Assembly (NCBI RefSeq): GCF_933775445.1
Contig: NC_065877.1
Location: forward strand, 21,514,001 to 21,578,000
Direction: 5' to 3'
Length of the DNA: 64,000 nt
From: Argentina anserina
Taxonomy: Eukaryota; Streptophyta; Magnoliopsida; Rosales; Rosaceae
The position numbers were made by a program, and so were the translations under genes. Each line of letters starts with the position of its first letter. The stretch's first letter is position 1. The notes under the pieces are model-generated. The model saw only the letters and a program-made list of their open reading frames with translations. It did not search any database and was not told the origin of the DNA. Positions 25,300 to 35,366 of the stretch are shown piece after piece.

Positions 25300-26230
25300 T
25301 TTGTTTTATTTATTTACCCAGAACAATAGCACTCTTCAGCCGTCTTCGTTACTATAATTACGTAAATGGACCTCCCTTCAAATTTTCTTTTTCTTTTTTC
25401 CACCAAAAGAAATAGCAAATACCGGTTATCTCTATATAGAAACTGATAAATAATTCACATTCATTTTAGTATTCTAAGATCTAGCAATATAACTGTACAA
25501 GTCTCTTTTATGTAACACAAGTAACAAGTAATCTTCCGGTAATCAATCATTATATGATAGCAATATATAACAGGTAAAAAAACCGACTAATACATTATGT
25601 TTAACCATCCAATAACATCAATAATTATTTTTATGCCATGTTCTTTTTATTGAACGGTAGAATATTTTTGATTAAATCAGCCCATACCAACGCCAAAAAC
25701 TATATGATTAGAAGCTCTCATTAAAAATACGCATATAAAAAGTTCTTATGCTAATGACATCAAACTAAATCTATCTACATCATATGAAATGTAATATTCA
25801 TCACTTAAGACTTCAATTGGTGTATATCAAAATAAAACCCAAAATTAAATAAAAATGCAAAATCAACCAAAAGTCTTAACAAAAGAGAGACTAAATCACT
25901 AAATTGGGTGAAATAACTCCTAGAATCACATATGGATAGGTCGATAAGGTTTAGGCTCATATTAGCAACGTTAACCTTAGCGCATTTAGCCCACGTGGGA
26001 GTGTGAATTGTAAAACGGGGAGAGTGCATTGTCCATTATTAAACTTTAGAATCACTTTCTAATCACTTACAAAACTAAGCATACATCTTTTATTTTCCCA
26101 AACGTACACGGTACATCTTACACCCTAATTTGAACTATATATTGAATCTAAATATTGAAATTAACTTTTTCTTTTCTTATTTTCAGTTATCTCTTTCAGT
26201 TAAACTGACACACTTTAGTGGATGATAAGT
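25300..26230. other. PIG-F upstream region and AT-rich spacer
   Basis: AT-rich sequence between the PIG-F 5' end and the gypsy insertion. It should hold the PIG-F promoter; I see no element distinctive enough to annotate. Confidence 0.4.
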
Positions 26231-26235
26231 ATCAC
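26231..26235 (+). repeat. Target-site duplication ATCAC (left)
   Basis: ATCAC directly precedes the Cassandra-type LTR. The same five bases directly follow the unrelated 3' LTR at 34267-34271. This pair shows that the two different LTRs bound one insertion. Confidence 0.9.
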
Positions 26236-26499
26236 TGTAATATCCCACATCGGCCAACGGAGAGGGGGTGATGCGTCTTATATGTACATGCCCACCTCTA
26301 TCTAACGCGAGGCCTTTTGGGGGCTCAATGGCTTCGGAGGGTTCGGAGAACTCCGAAGTTAAGCATGCTTGGCTCAGGGCAATCCCAGGATGGGTGACCC
26401 GCTGGGAAGGTACTTCTGAGCTCCCAAAAAACAAAACCGTGAGGGCTATGCCCAAAGCGGACAATATCGTGTTACGGCGGAGCGGTCTGGGTCGTGACA
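26236..26499 (+). repeat. Cassandra-type LTR (5' LTR of the chimera)
   Basis: It starts TGTAATATCCCACATCGGCC, ends GGTCTGGGTCGTGACA and is 264 bp long, within the range of Cassandra TRIM LTRs. The centre carries a 5S rRNA-like block (26344-26411), the hallmark of Cassandra. A TATATG word lies at about 26279. Family assignment comes from the 5S block, the length and the start sequence as I know them. Confidence 0.88.
26344..26411 (+). ncRNA. 5S rRNA-like segment within LTR
   Basis: The segment contains GAACTCCGAAGTTAAGC, then ATGCTTGG (box A region), and GGATGGGTGACCCGCTGGGA (box C region), closely following the plant 5S rRNA gene-internal promoter. The 5' and 3' thirds of a true 5S gene are not conserved. 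In Cassandra this block is known to be transcribed by Pol III; whether this copy is active is unknown. Confidence 0.85.
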
Positions 26500-26501
26500 G
26501 T

Positions 26502-26513
26502 TGGTATCAGAGC
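26502..26513 (+). promoter_or_regulatory. Primer-binding site, initiator Met-tRNA
   Basis: TGGTATCAGAGC, two bases after the 5' LTR, is the standard plant primer-binding site complementary to the 3' end of initiator tRNA-Met. The same site serves Cassandra and many gypsy elements, and occurs in the element at 57994-63787. Confidence 0.93.
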
Positions 26514-26785
26514 CTAAGTGCGTATTTGGCGATTATCAATACCATCCGGGAGCGATGATCCGACTGCAGGCGGGCCCCCATCACATGCTCCTCGGTATTG
26601 GTATGTCGTTGGGTACGCGAGAGTGTTTTAGGAGCCATACCTCACGGTTTGGTCCTCTAAGGAGTATCGTGATGATACTTCGATGATTTATCAGATTTTG
26701 GAATGTCATGTTGATACCTATTGAATCTGTTTAGTTGAATTCGAGATTTCACAAGTATTGACTAAGTATATTGTTTTTGAAGGTG

Positions 26786-29700
26786 ATGAACGGTGACAAG
26801 GGCCGAGGACAGGGCCGAGGACGGGCGAGAGGCCGAGGTCGAGGTAGGACCACAGGCCGAGTCCGCAACGTGGAGAACCTTTATGAGGAGGCTGCTCCAC
26901 AGGTAGAGCAGGTAGGCCGAGGTCGAGGTAGGGCCACAGATCGAGTCCGCAACGTGGAGAACCTCTATGAGGAGGCTGCTCCGCAGGAGGAGCAGGATGA
27001 GCCAGCTCCTGCGGTTAGAGATGACGGTCGAGTGTTGAAGCTGATCAAGGATATTAGTGCACTGTCAGCTCCGACATTTCATGGGGGACTAGACCACATG
27101 GTAGCTGACCATTGGATCGAGGGTATGGAGGCTTATTTTGAGTTGATGGAGTGCACAGAGATTGAGAAGAGAAAGATAGCTACATTCTTTCTCAAGGGTG
27201 ATGCTCTAGATTGGTGGAAGAGCATGAGACAGACTGTGGATGTGTCTACATTCACATGGGGAGATTTCACCACCATATTCCAAGAGAAGTATTTCCCCGC
27301 CTCAGTACAGGAGGACTTAGAGTTGGAGTTTCTGGCATTGGTGCAGGGAGACATGACCATTAGAGAGTATGATGCTCGATTCTCGCAACTGTATCGGTAT
27401 GTCAGGCCTATGGGTGCGACTGCTTTAGCTCAGAAGTATCTACGTGGGCTGAAACAGGAGTACAAGACCATGATATCAGTCCTTTGCCTGACTTCACGGG
27501 AGCAGATATTTGAGAGTGCTATGAGTTTGGAGCAAGCAGAGAAGACTCGAGCAGGTGATGTGGGGAATAGAGATGCGAAGGGGAAAGGCAAGGCAGTCTA
27601 TACAGGCAGCGAGCACTCAGGACCGAAGGATAGGTCATGGAAGAGGCCAAGACCCCACTATCAGGCCCCGACAAGGGCACCACCCTTAGCTATCAGGGCA
27701 GCACCAGTCAGACCATTAGCAGCAGTGAGGTGTTATGGCTGCAATGAGATGGGACATTACGCCTCAGCATGTCCGAAACCGAAGAGAGGAGGGTGCCACC
27801 GGTGCGGGCAGCTGGGGCACATAGCTCGAGATTGTACCCGACCACTTCCGGGTAGACAGGAACGGCCACAGAGACAGCTACCAGCAGGCCAAGCTAGAGT
27901 GTTCGCAGTGGGTCAGCGAGACACAGGAGTGGAAGGTACATTATCACTTTTTGACTACCTTGCTAGAGTGTTGTTTGATACGGGAGCATCGCATTCATTC
28001 ATTGCTAGTTCGGTAGTGGAGATGCTAGGATTGATTCCTACACCTCTCGGGGACGCCTTATGTGTCACTTCACCCCTTGGAGTGTCACTTGAGTTAGAGA
28101 CAATCTGCAAAGCTTGTCCTATATTGATTGGGAGTAGAGAGTTCTCTGCTTCGTTGATTGTGATTCCGGACCACACTTATGATGTGATCTTGGGGATTGA
28201 TTGGTTGAGACCACAGCATGCTGTGATTGATTGTTTTGACATGGTAGTGTCCTTTCATAGACCTGGAGAGCCAGTGTTTCGTTATCGTTGCCTCAAGTCC
28301 GACAACGCCATGAGATCAGGAGTTTTGGCACATGTGGAGTCAGTGGATCAGGAAGTGACTATCACAGACATTGTGGTAGTATCGGAGTTTGGTGAAGTGT
28401 TCCAAGAGATACCGGGGCTACCTCCTCGAAGAGTGGTAGATTTCTGCATTGATGTAGTACCCGGTACAGCACCTGTGTCAAAGGCGCCATATAGAATGGG
28501 GCAGAATGAACTTAAGGAGCTGAAGGTGCAGATCGATGAGCTATTAGACCAAGGGTTCATTAGACCTAGTGTTTCACCTTGGGGAGCACCTGTTTTGTTC
28601 GTAAAAAAGAAAGATGGTTCTCTGCGGTTGTGTGTGGACTACAGAGAGCTGAACAAGGTGACCATCAAGAATAGGTATCCCTTACCTAGGATTGATGACT
28701 TGTTCGATCAGCTCAAAGGTGCTACAGTGTTCTCTAAGATTGATTTGAGATCCGGTTATCATCAACTCAGAGTGAAGGAAGAAGATATATCGAAGACAGC
28801 CTTCAGGACCCGGTATGGACATTATGAGTTTGTCGTCATGCCATTTGGTCTAACGAATGCACCAGCTGTCTTCATGAGTTTGATGAACCAAGTATTTAGT
28901 CCGTACTTGGATGAGTTCGTAGTGGTGTTTGTGGATGATATTCTGATATACTCCAAGACACGAGAAGAACATGTGGTGCACCTGAGAACAGTGTTGCAGA
29001 CTTTGAAGGAGGCGAGACTGTATGCCAAGCTAGAGAAGTGTGAGTTCTGGAAAGAAGAGGTCAAATTCCTTGGTCATGTTGTTTCAAAAGATGGAGTACT
29101 AGTGGACCCGTCAAAGGTAGAGGCAGTAAAGAATTGGAGTCGTCCAAAGAACCCTACAGAGATACGTAGTTTCCTCGGTTTGGCAGGATACTACAGGAGG
29201 TTTATTGAGGGGTTTTCTAGTATTGCATCATCATTGACCAAGTTGACCAAGAAAGATACTCCGTTCGTGTGGACGGATGCGTGTGAGGAAGCATTCAGCA
29301 AACTAAAGACTAGACTGACCACAGCTCCAGTGTTGACGATTCCTTCTAGTGGTGGTGGTTATGTCATTTACAGTGATGCTTCGCTCCAAGGTTTGGGTTG
29401 TGTGTTGATGCAGCATGGAGGAGTTGTCGCTTATGGCTCGAGACAACTGAAGATTCATGAGAGGAATTATCCGACACACGACTTAGAGCTTGCGGCAGTT
29501 GTATTTGCCCTGAAGATTTGGAGACATTACTTGTATGGTGAGAAATTTCAACTCTTTTCAGATCATAAGAGTTTGAAGTACTTGTTCTCACAGAAGGAGC
29601 TGAATATGAGGCAGAGGAGATGGATGGAACTCCTCAAGGACTATGACTTCACATTAGAGTACCACCCGGGGAAGGCAAATGTGGTGGCTGATGCCTTGAG

Positions 29701-31279
29701 CAGAAAACCGAGAGGCGTGGTAGCTTCACTTATGGTCCAGGAATGGTTCATGCTAGAAGCTGCATCAGAGTTTGATTTGGTGCCATCGGGAGGAGAACCA
29801 AGGGTCTTTCTTGGTAGTATCACAGTACAACCCACATTGATCACGAGGATCATACAGGGTCAGGCGCAGGATAGACACTCACGAGCTAAGTTGGCGGATC
29901 TAGTAGTTGATACGCTTGATGAGTGTCCTTCTGAGTGGAGAGTTGGACCCGATGGAGGGTTGAGGTTTGGGGCAAGATTGTGTGTCCCAGGTTGTGATGA
30001 TCTTCGGGAGGAGGTTCTTCGTACGGCACATCGTTCACGCTATACCGTCCATCCAGGGAACACCAAGATGTACAAGGACCTATGCAGACAATTCTGGTGG
30101 AACGGTATGAAGAAAGATGTAGCAGAGTTTGTATCGAAGTGCCTTACATGTCAGCAAGTGAAAGCAGAACATCAACGACCAGCTGGCATGTTGAAACCAC
30201 TGACTATTCCTCTTTGGAAGTGGGAGCAGGTATCTATGGATTTTGTGACCGGGTTGCCTAGATCGAAGAAGGGTCACGATGCCATATGGGTGATTGTCGA
30301 TCGATTGACGAAGTCGGCTCATTTTCTCCCAGTGTCGATGAAGTACTCAGTGGACGTGCTTGGGAAACTATATGTGGATGAGGTAGTAAGACTTCATGGT
30401 GCTCCAGTTTCTATTGTTTCCGATAGAGATGCACGTTTCACTTCGAAGTTCTGGGGTGGTTTGCAGAAGGCGATGGGCACCACCTTGGATATGAGTACAG
30501 CTTTTCACCCTCAGACGGATGGACAGACGGAGAGGGTGAATCAGGTGATGGAAGACATGTTGAGAGCATGTGTGTTGGATTTCAAGGGTAGCTGGGAAGA
30601 TCATTTGAGATTGATTGAGTTTGCCTACAACAACAGCTACCATTCTAGCATTGGCATGGCACCGTATGAGGCACTTTATGGTAGGCCATGTCGATCTCCG
30701 ATCTGTTGGGCCGAAGTTGGTGATGAGGCACTGATGGGCCCAGAGGTGGTTCAGGAAACCACTGAGAAGATCTCAATCATTCGGGATAGAATCCGGACCG
30801 CTCAGAGTAGACAGAAGAGCTATGCAGACCTGAAGAGGAGACATGTGGAGTTTGAGATTGGTGATCATGTGTTCTTGAAAGTTTCACCTATGAGGGGTGT
30901 AGTGAGATTCGGCAAGAAGGGAAAGTTAGCTCCGAGGTACGTTGGACCCTTTGAGATACTTGAGAAGGTGGGCGAACTAGCTTATCGACTAGCCTTGCCT
31001 ACTAGCATGTCGGGTGTACACAACGTCTTCCACATTTCCATGCTGAGGAAGTATATACCAGATGAGTCTCATGTGATCGATCATAGCACCATTGAAGTGA
31101 AGGAAAATGCCACTTTTGTTGTCGAACCGGTTCGTATCCTGGATAGATCCACAAAGAAGCTTCGGAGGAGAGAAGTTGAGCTAGTCAAAGTGCTGTGGAG
31201 TCACCATGATGAGGGTGATGCATCTTGGGAGCTAGAGTCAGACATGATGACCAGATATCCACAGTTGTTTGTTGAGTGA
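26786..31279 (+). CDS. Intact gag-pol polyprotein, chromovirus of Tekay/Del type
   Basis: One uninterrupted frame of 1497 aa from the first ATG (MNGDKGRG). The N-terminus is Gly/Arg-rich with a duplicated block ending [12 protein letters not shown]. It is followed by the gag domain (ALDWWKSM), two CCHC zinc knuckles (about 316-349), aspartic protease DTGAS (about 398), reverse transcriptase with FVDD (about 715), RNase H (YSDAS, about 860), and integrase with an HHCC finger (about 1085-1120) and a D-D-35-E triad at about 1152, 1213 and 1249. The C-terminus (LVKVLWSHH...WELE..M...YPQLF) is the degenerate chromodomain-like tail of the Tekay/Del clade. All catalytic motifs are present, so the protein could be functional and might act in trans. 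Confidence 0.95.
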   Translation: MNGDKGRGQGRGRARGRGRGRTTGRVRNVENLYEEAAPQVEQVGRGRGRATDRVRNVENLYEEAAPQEEQDEPAPAVRDDGRVLKLIKDISALSAPTFHGGLDHMVADHWIEGMEAYFELMECTEIEKRKIATFFLKGDALDWWKSMRQTVDVSTFTWGDFTTIFQEKYFPASVQEDLELEFLALVQGDMTIREYDARFSQLYRYVRPMGATALAQKYLRGLKQEYKTMISVLCLTSREQIFESAMSLEQAEKTRAGDVGNRDAKGKGKAVYTGSEHSGPKDRSWKRPRPHYQAPTRAPPLAIRAAPVRPLAAVRCYGCNEMGHYASACPKPKRGGCHRCGQLGHIARDCTRPLPGRQERPQRQLPAGQARVFAVGQRDTGVEGTLSLFDYLARVLFDTGASHSFIASSVVEMLGLIPTPLGDALCVTSPLGVSLELETICKACPILIGSREFSASLIVIPDHTYDVILGIDWLRPQHAVIDCFDMVVSFHRPGEPVFRYRCLKSDNAMRSGVLAHVESVDQEVTITDIVVVSEFGEVFQEIPGLPPRRVVDFCIDVVPGTAPVSKAPYRMGQNELKELKVQIDELLDQGFIRPSVSPWGAPVLFVKKKDGSLRLCVDYRELNKVTIKNRYPLPRIDDLFDQLKGATVFSKIDLRSGYHQLRVKEEDISKTAFRTRYGHYEFVVMPFGLTNAPAVFMSLMNQVFSPYLDEFVVVFVDDILIYSKTREEHVVHLRTVLQTLKEARLYAKLEKCEFWKEEVKFLGHVVSKDGVLVDPSKVEAVKNWSRPKNPTEIRSFLGLAGYYRRFIEGFSSIASSLTKLTKKDTPFVWTDACEEAFSKLKTRLTTAPVLTIPSSGGGYVIYSDASLQGLGCVLMQHGGVVAYGSRQLKIHERNYPTHDLELAAVVFALKIWRHYLYGEKFQLFSDHKSLKYLFSQKELNMRQRRWMELLKDYDFTLEYHPGKANVVADALSRKPRGVVASLMVQEWFMLEAASEFDLVPSGGEPRVFLGSITVQPTLITRIIQGQAQDRHSRAKLADLVVDTLDECPSEWRVGPDGGLRFGARLCVPGCDDLREEVLRTAHRSRYTVHPGNTKMYKDLCRQFWWNGMKKDVAEFVSKCLTCQQVKAEHQRPAGMLKPLTIPLWKWEQVSMDFVTGLPRSKKGHDAIWVIVDRLTKSAHFLPVSMKYSVDVLGKLYVDEVVRLHGAPVSIVSDRDARFTSKFWGGLQKAMGTTLDMSTAFHPQTDGQTERVNQVMEDMLRACVLDFKGSWEDHLRLIEFAYNNSYHSSIGMAPYEALYGRPCRSPICWAEVGDEALMGPEVVQETTEKISIIRDRIRTAQSRQKSYADLKRRHVEFEIGDHVFLKVSPMRGVVRFGKKGKLAPRYVGPFEILEKVGELAYRLALPTSMSGVHNVFHISMLRKYIPDESHVIDHSTIEVKENATFVVEPVRILDRSTKKLRRREVELVKVLWSHHDEGDASWELESDMMTRYPQLFVE
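26840..26995 (+). repeat. In-frame tandem duplication in gag N-terminus
   Basis: Two adjacent copies encode GRGRGR(T/A)T(G/D)RVRNVENL then YEEAAPQ(V/E)EQ, with few differences. The duplication keeps the frame and doubles a basic RG-rich segment plus an acidic segment before the gag core. Confidence 0.8.
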
Positions 31280-31306
31280 GCTTGAATTTCGGGACGAAAT
31301 TCCTTT

Positions 31307-31319
31307 AAGGGGAGTAGAT
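31307..31319 (+). promoter_or_regulatory. Polypurine tract
   Basis: AAGGGGAGTAGAT sits directly before the TGTAATAACCC start of the 3' LTR. It is the plus-strand priming site expected next to a gypsy 3' LTR. Confidence 0.85.
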
Positions 31320-31679
31320 TGTAATAACCCAAAATTTCAAACAATTTTAAGTTTGATTTGAATTCTATAAAATTTGGAATTTTAATATGAATGAATGTGA
31401 TTGGTTGCGTTGTTATAAAACGAGCGACGGATACGTTCTCGGAACGTTCAAATTGAAAAACGTTACGTTTCCGCAACGTATATATCGACTTTTATTCCGT
31501 CGATCGGTTGCGAAAACTTTCTTCACGAAAGTTGTAGAGCTCGTCGATACGAGTTCGTGGATATGTGACGCGTTCGAATCGGACGTTGTGTGTAAAAGTT
31601 ATTATTGACGGAAGATAGTTTCCGATTTTAAAAGGGGGTATAAAGGACATTTTGTGAAGTAGGGTTTCTATTTTCAGAA

Positions 31680-31935
31680 ACCCTCTTCTCTCTTCCCTCT
31701 CTCTTCCGCCGCCCCTCTCTTTCTTTTCTCTTTCTTTTCTCTTTCTTTTCTCTCTTTTCTCTTTCTTTTCTCTTTCTTTTCTTTCTTTTCTCTTTCTTTT
31801 CTCTCTTTTCTCTTTCTTTTCTCTTTCTTTTCTCTCTTTTCTCTCTCTTTTCTCTCTTTTCTCTCATTCTCTCTTCACTCTCTCGGTTCTCTCTTTCTCC
31901 CTCTCTTCTTCTCTCTCTCTTTTCCTTCTTTTCCC
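31680..31935 (+). repeat. (CTCTTT)n low-complexity tract in LTR
   Basis: An almost pure pyrimidine run of TTTCTCTTTC-type units just downstream of an AAAGGGGGTATAAAGG promoter-like sequence (about 31630). It probably forms the transcribed leader (R/U5 side) of the LTR. Its antisense frame of Lys, Arg and Glu is an artefact. Confidence 0.8.
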
Positions 31936-32655
31936 CCGAGCTCTCTCTTCCTCACCATCGGCCTCACCACCGATCTCCCCCCTTAGGGAGACGTGGCCCA
32001 CACCGCCGGTCTAGGAGGCGTCGCACCTCCCCGCACAAGCGACCCCGAGGTCGACTCCCTCTCTCTCGCCGCACCGGAGCTCCACCAAGACGTTGACTTT
32101 TCCTCCGCCTTATCCAAGCCATCTCCGGTGGTTTTAAAGCACGATTGAGGTGAGGTTTAGCATGAATAGGTTGTTGTGATGCTTGTTGTACGATTTGTGG
32201 TTGTTTGGTTGCGATTTGGAAGAGTTTGGAGGAGGAGGAGTTACCGCCGCCTAGAGGCGGCGCGTGTGGAGGTGTGGGGTGGCGTAGGGGCTGCCTAGGA
32301 CCGTAGGAAGATAGGGGAGGAGGAGGGGAAGAGGTTAGGCACGGCGGTGGTGCAACACGCGCTGTTGGGAGTGTCGGCGCGTGGGCCCCACGCGCGGCCG
32401 GCCGGAGGTGGCGCGTGTGCCACACGCGCCGCCGTGTGAGGCGGTGTAATTAGTTTTGACTGAAGGGGTATTTTGGTAATTTACTGTGTACGGTAAATGT
32501 AAATGTAATTTTTATTTACTACGGTAAATGTAATTAAATTTTACCCTCGGTAAATGTAAAAATAAATTACTTTCAGTAAATGTAAAAAGTAATTTTGTAA
32601 AAGGGTAATTTAGTAAATTTTATTTACTGAATTTGTATTTACATTTAAATCGTAC

Positions 32656-32792
32656 GTATACGTACAGAAATACGTATTAATATTTATACGTACAGAAATA
32701 CGTATTAATATTTATACGTACAGAAATACGTATATAGTATTTATACGTACAGAAATACGTATATAGTACTTATACGTACAGAAATACGTATT
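32656..32792 (+). repeat. 28-bp tandem array in LTR
   Basis: About five copies of a unit containing CGTACAGAAATACGTA, spaced about 28 bp apart. Each unit has internal dyad symmetry (TACGTA...TACGTA). Confidence 0.8.
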
Positions 32793-34266
32793 AATTGAGT
32801 ATTGCACAGTAACTGTGAATAGTGAACCGTGAACAGTAATTTCGTAAAACCGAAAATTGCTGAACAGTAACCAATTAATACTGTTACGGCATTTAAAGGT
32901 TTACGAAACGATTCTAAATTGTTTTCTTATTCTTTTAAGGTGATCATTAATCGAGGAAAGGAATTATCATCGGGAATTGAGGATTTACGCTCAAGTCAAT
33001 AAGGTGAGTAAAATCTCACTGAATTACGAATCTACCCTCGCGGTGATTCAACATTTTTGCAAGTGTGTTTATTTAATGAATTACAACATGTATATAACTT
33101 AGTGGACTACGTATATATATAGTATAATGGTAATAAATACATATATATATATATATAGTTCATTAAAATTACATACTGTTATTAATTCATTAAAAATAGT
33201 CATTTCGGTGACAGAAAAATTGTGCATGTGTGATTTTAATGGTACGATATGATGTGAGATTATCGTACGTAATTTTTCAGGTGTTTATGAAATATGACAT
33301 GTATATGATATAGTGGACTATGTATATATTGTATAAATGGTAAATAAATACAAATATATATAGTTTGCTATATAATATACTGTTATGATTTTTATTATGA
33401 TATATTGTGAAAGTTTTAAAACGTACAATATGATGAGTGATTATTGTACATGATTTTATCTCGGAAAATGTGAAATATTGTGATTTGTCTTCGGACGTGA
33501 TGTGTGGTACAATATGATGTGAGATTATTGTACATGTGAGGCAAGTCGGAACCTAGCCTTTGGCCGGGCGAAAGTTACGATACAGTTAGAGCTCTAGTCT
33601 GTCTGCCATAGTACTGCATGAGGTAACGGGTGGTTATCTGATCATGGGTACTCAGCTTGTTTTGGATGTTGGGTGGCGGGTGGTTACCCAACATCAGCGG
33701 TATACTAAGTGAGGGGTAACGGATGTGTACCAGCGCTCATTAGTTACCATTTTGTGAAAGTATTTGAGTAACCAGATGGGTTGCTCGTTTTCTCATGATT
33801 TTCATTATACTGTGTTGATGTGGAGTTGTGTCTTTTATGAGACGAGAGTTATTTTAATATTTTACTCATACGAGCTGTAAAGCTTACCGGGTTTGTGTCT
33901 ACAATCCCGGTGCACCAATTCAATGGTGTAGGGGATACTTCCGCAGGTGCTGAGTAGTAGTGATTGAGTGACGACTCCGAAGACTCGAAGTCGATCGCAT
34001 CCAGTCGTGGTGAGGTTCCAGCGTGGATTTTGTGTGAGATTTGGTGTGATTTTATTTGTGAGGTTATTGTGAGGATTATACAATTCCATTTGTTATATGT
34101 TGAATTATCATTTGGGTTTGTAATAATCGGCTTGACTGAGTTATATTTTAAACTCAGATGTGATCCGCTGCGACATTAAAATGATTTCGATTTCATTGAG
34201 ATTATTTTTGTGTTTAACGATTTTAAGATTTTGAGTTTTGAAGCTCGAAATTTTAGGGTCGTTACA

Positions 34267-34271
34267 ATCAC
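34267..34271 (+). repeat. Target-site duplication ATCAC (right)
   Basis: A perfect copy of the five bases at 26231-26235, immediately after the LTR end GTTACA. Confidence 0.9.
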
Positions 34272-34561
34272 TATCTGGTATTCGAACCCAACGGGTTTAA
34301 AATTCCAGGAAAATCTTGTTATCTGTTTCATACTCAATAGTGATTGATCTGGTGGCAAAAGAGAAAAGAGACTCGCCCAAACGTTACAGTGCAAACTTTG
34401 TGCAACAGACACTATTTGTATACACTTACAAAAAATTATTGCAGCACAAGAAAATTATTGTGCACGTAATCCCAATAGACATATCTATTACCTGATATAT
34501 ATATATATTTTATATATATGACGATCGAAAGTGACGCCCGCACTTCCGCGTTTCGGAGAAC

Positions 34562-34815
34562 AGCGACGCGCAACGACGGTGCGGATGGTGCCGGCCGTGC
34601 TCACTCCCTCTCGGCGCTCTTATCTATGTTGGCCGGAGCTCCATCGCTGGCTCACGACGACCGAAATCTGTAAATTTCCAGAAATTTCAAGTTTGTGGGA
34701 AATTTACAGATTCCGGCCACCGTGAGCCGGCGATGTAGCTCCGGCCGACATAGATAAGAGCGCAAAGAGGGAGTGAGCACGGCCGGCATCAATCGCGTCG
34801 TCGTTGCACGTCGTC
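34562..34815. repeat. Long hairpin: about 118-bp inverted repeat, 18-bp loop
   Basis: The left arm 34562-34679 and right arm 34698-34815 are reverse complements with roughly one mismatch in ten, separated by 34680-34697. Long exact blocks include GCCGGCCGTGCTCACTCCCT, GCGCTCTTATCTATGT and AATCTGTAAATTTCC. (TA)n tracts lie about 40-50 bp outside each arm. It is much more GC-rich than its surroundings. Possible identities are a foldback MITE with TA targets or a hairpin precursor of small RNAs. No coding frame makes sense. Confidence 0.85.
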
Positions 34816-35366
34816 ACGGAATGGACAAATCCGCACTGTGCAGATGTCTGCTCCATAACCGACATATATATATATATATATATCGAAGAGCAAAAACAAG
34901 ATGTAGTAAACTACGTACGTTTAACCAGATTATGTTTGTGCATATGTTGCAGATCGATCACCATTTCTATCATCGTGAAACCTTGAATCGACAAACGGAA
35001 ACTAATACAAAAGGTGAAGAAATTTTAATGTTAATTTGTCCCATTTTTTCGAAATGCTTATTTTAGGAAGGATAACATTGACAATTATATGCTTGTACTT
35101 ACAAGTTACAAAAGCAGCATAATTGTGTACACAAGTACGTGTTAAACCATTCCTACCTCGACCAAGTACCAACTATGTGCGTACGAATTATCACTCTTAA
35201 TTAGCAAATAATGCCTAGACCTTTCTTTTCGTAACTATATATTAATCTTCGGTCGGTTAATTAAGAAGATGATGATCTTGGTTTTAAGCAGCCGTAATCA
35301 GTTATCAAAGGTACCAACATATTGCTAAGGAAATCAATTCCTAGCTGTCCCTGTAGCAGTGCTGAA

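Larger units (their letters stand above)
26236..34266 (+). mobile_element. Chimeric Ty3/gypsy element: Cassandra 5' LTR, Tekay-like body and 3' LTR
   Basis: Order: 264-bp Cassandra-type LTR (26236-26499), Met-tRNA primer site (26502-26513), untranslated leader, intact gag-pol (26786-31279), polypurine tract (31307-31319), 2947-bp LTR (31320-34266). It is flanked by ATCAC on both sides. The two LTRs are unrelated except at their tips: TGTAATA at the start and GGGTCGT(G/T)ACA at the end. The 3' LTR matches the solo LTR at 16074-18515. A normal retrotransposon copy has two LTRs identical at insertion, so this mosaic needs a strand-transfer or recombination explanation. Confidence 0.9.
31320..34266 (+). 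repeat. Tekay-like 3' LTR of the chimera
   Basis: It starts TGTAATAACCCAAAATTTC, ends TTTTAGGGTCGTTACA and is 2947 bp, the long LTR size usual for Tekay/Del. It is collinear with the solo LTR at 16074-18515, contains no 5S-like sequence and does not match the 5' LTR. It includes a CT-rich tract (31680-31935), a GC-rich segment (31950-32440) and a 28-bp tandem array (about 32656-32792). Confidence 0.9.

Noticed and set aside
26340..26412. Genuine 5S rRNA gene
   Set aside because: Only the central promoter portion matches. It lies inside a TG...CA LTR with TSDs, not in a tandem 5S array.
26236..26513. Separate Cassandra insertion next to a gypsy element
   Set aside because: A stand-alone Cassandra or solo LTR would have its own duplication directly after 26499. 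Instead a PBS and gypsy leader follow, and ATCAC recurs only after the gypsy 3' LTR.
31628..31867. Minus-strand Lys/Arg/Glu-rich frame
   Set aside because: Translation of a CT-rich low-complexity tract in an LTR.
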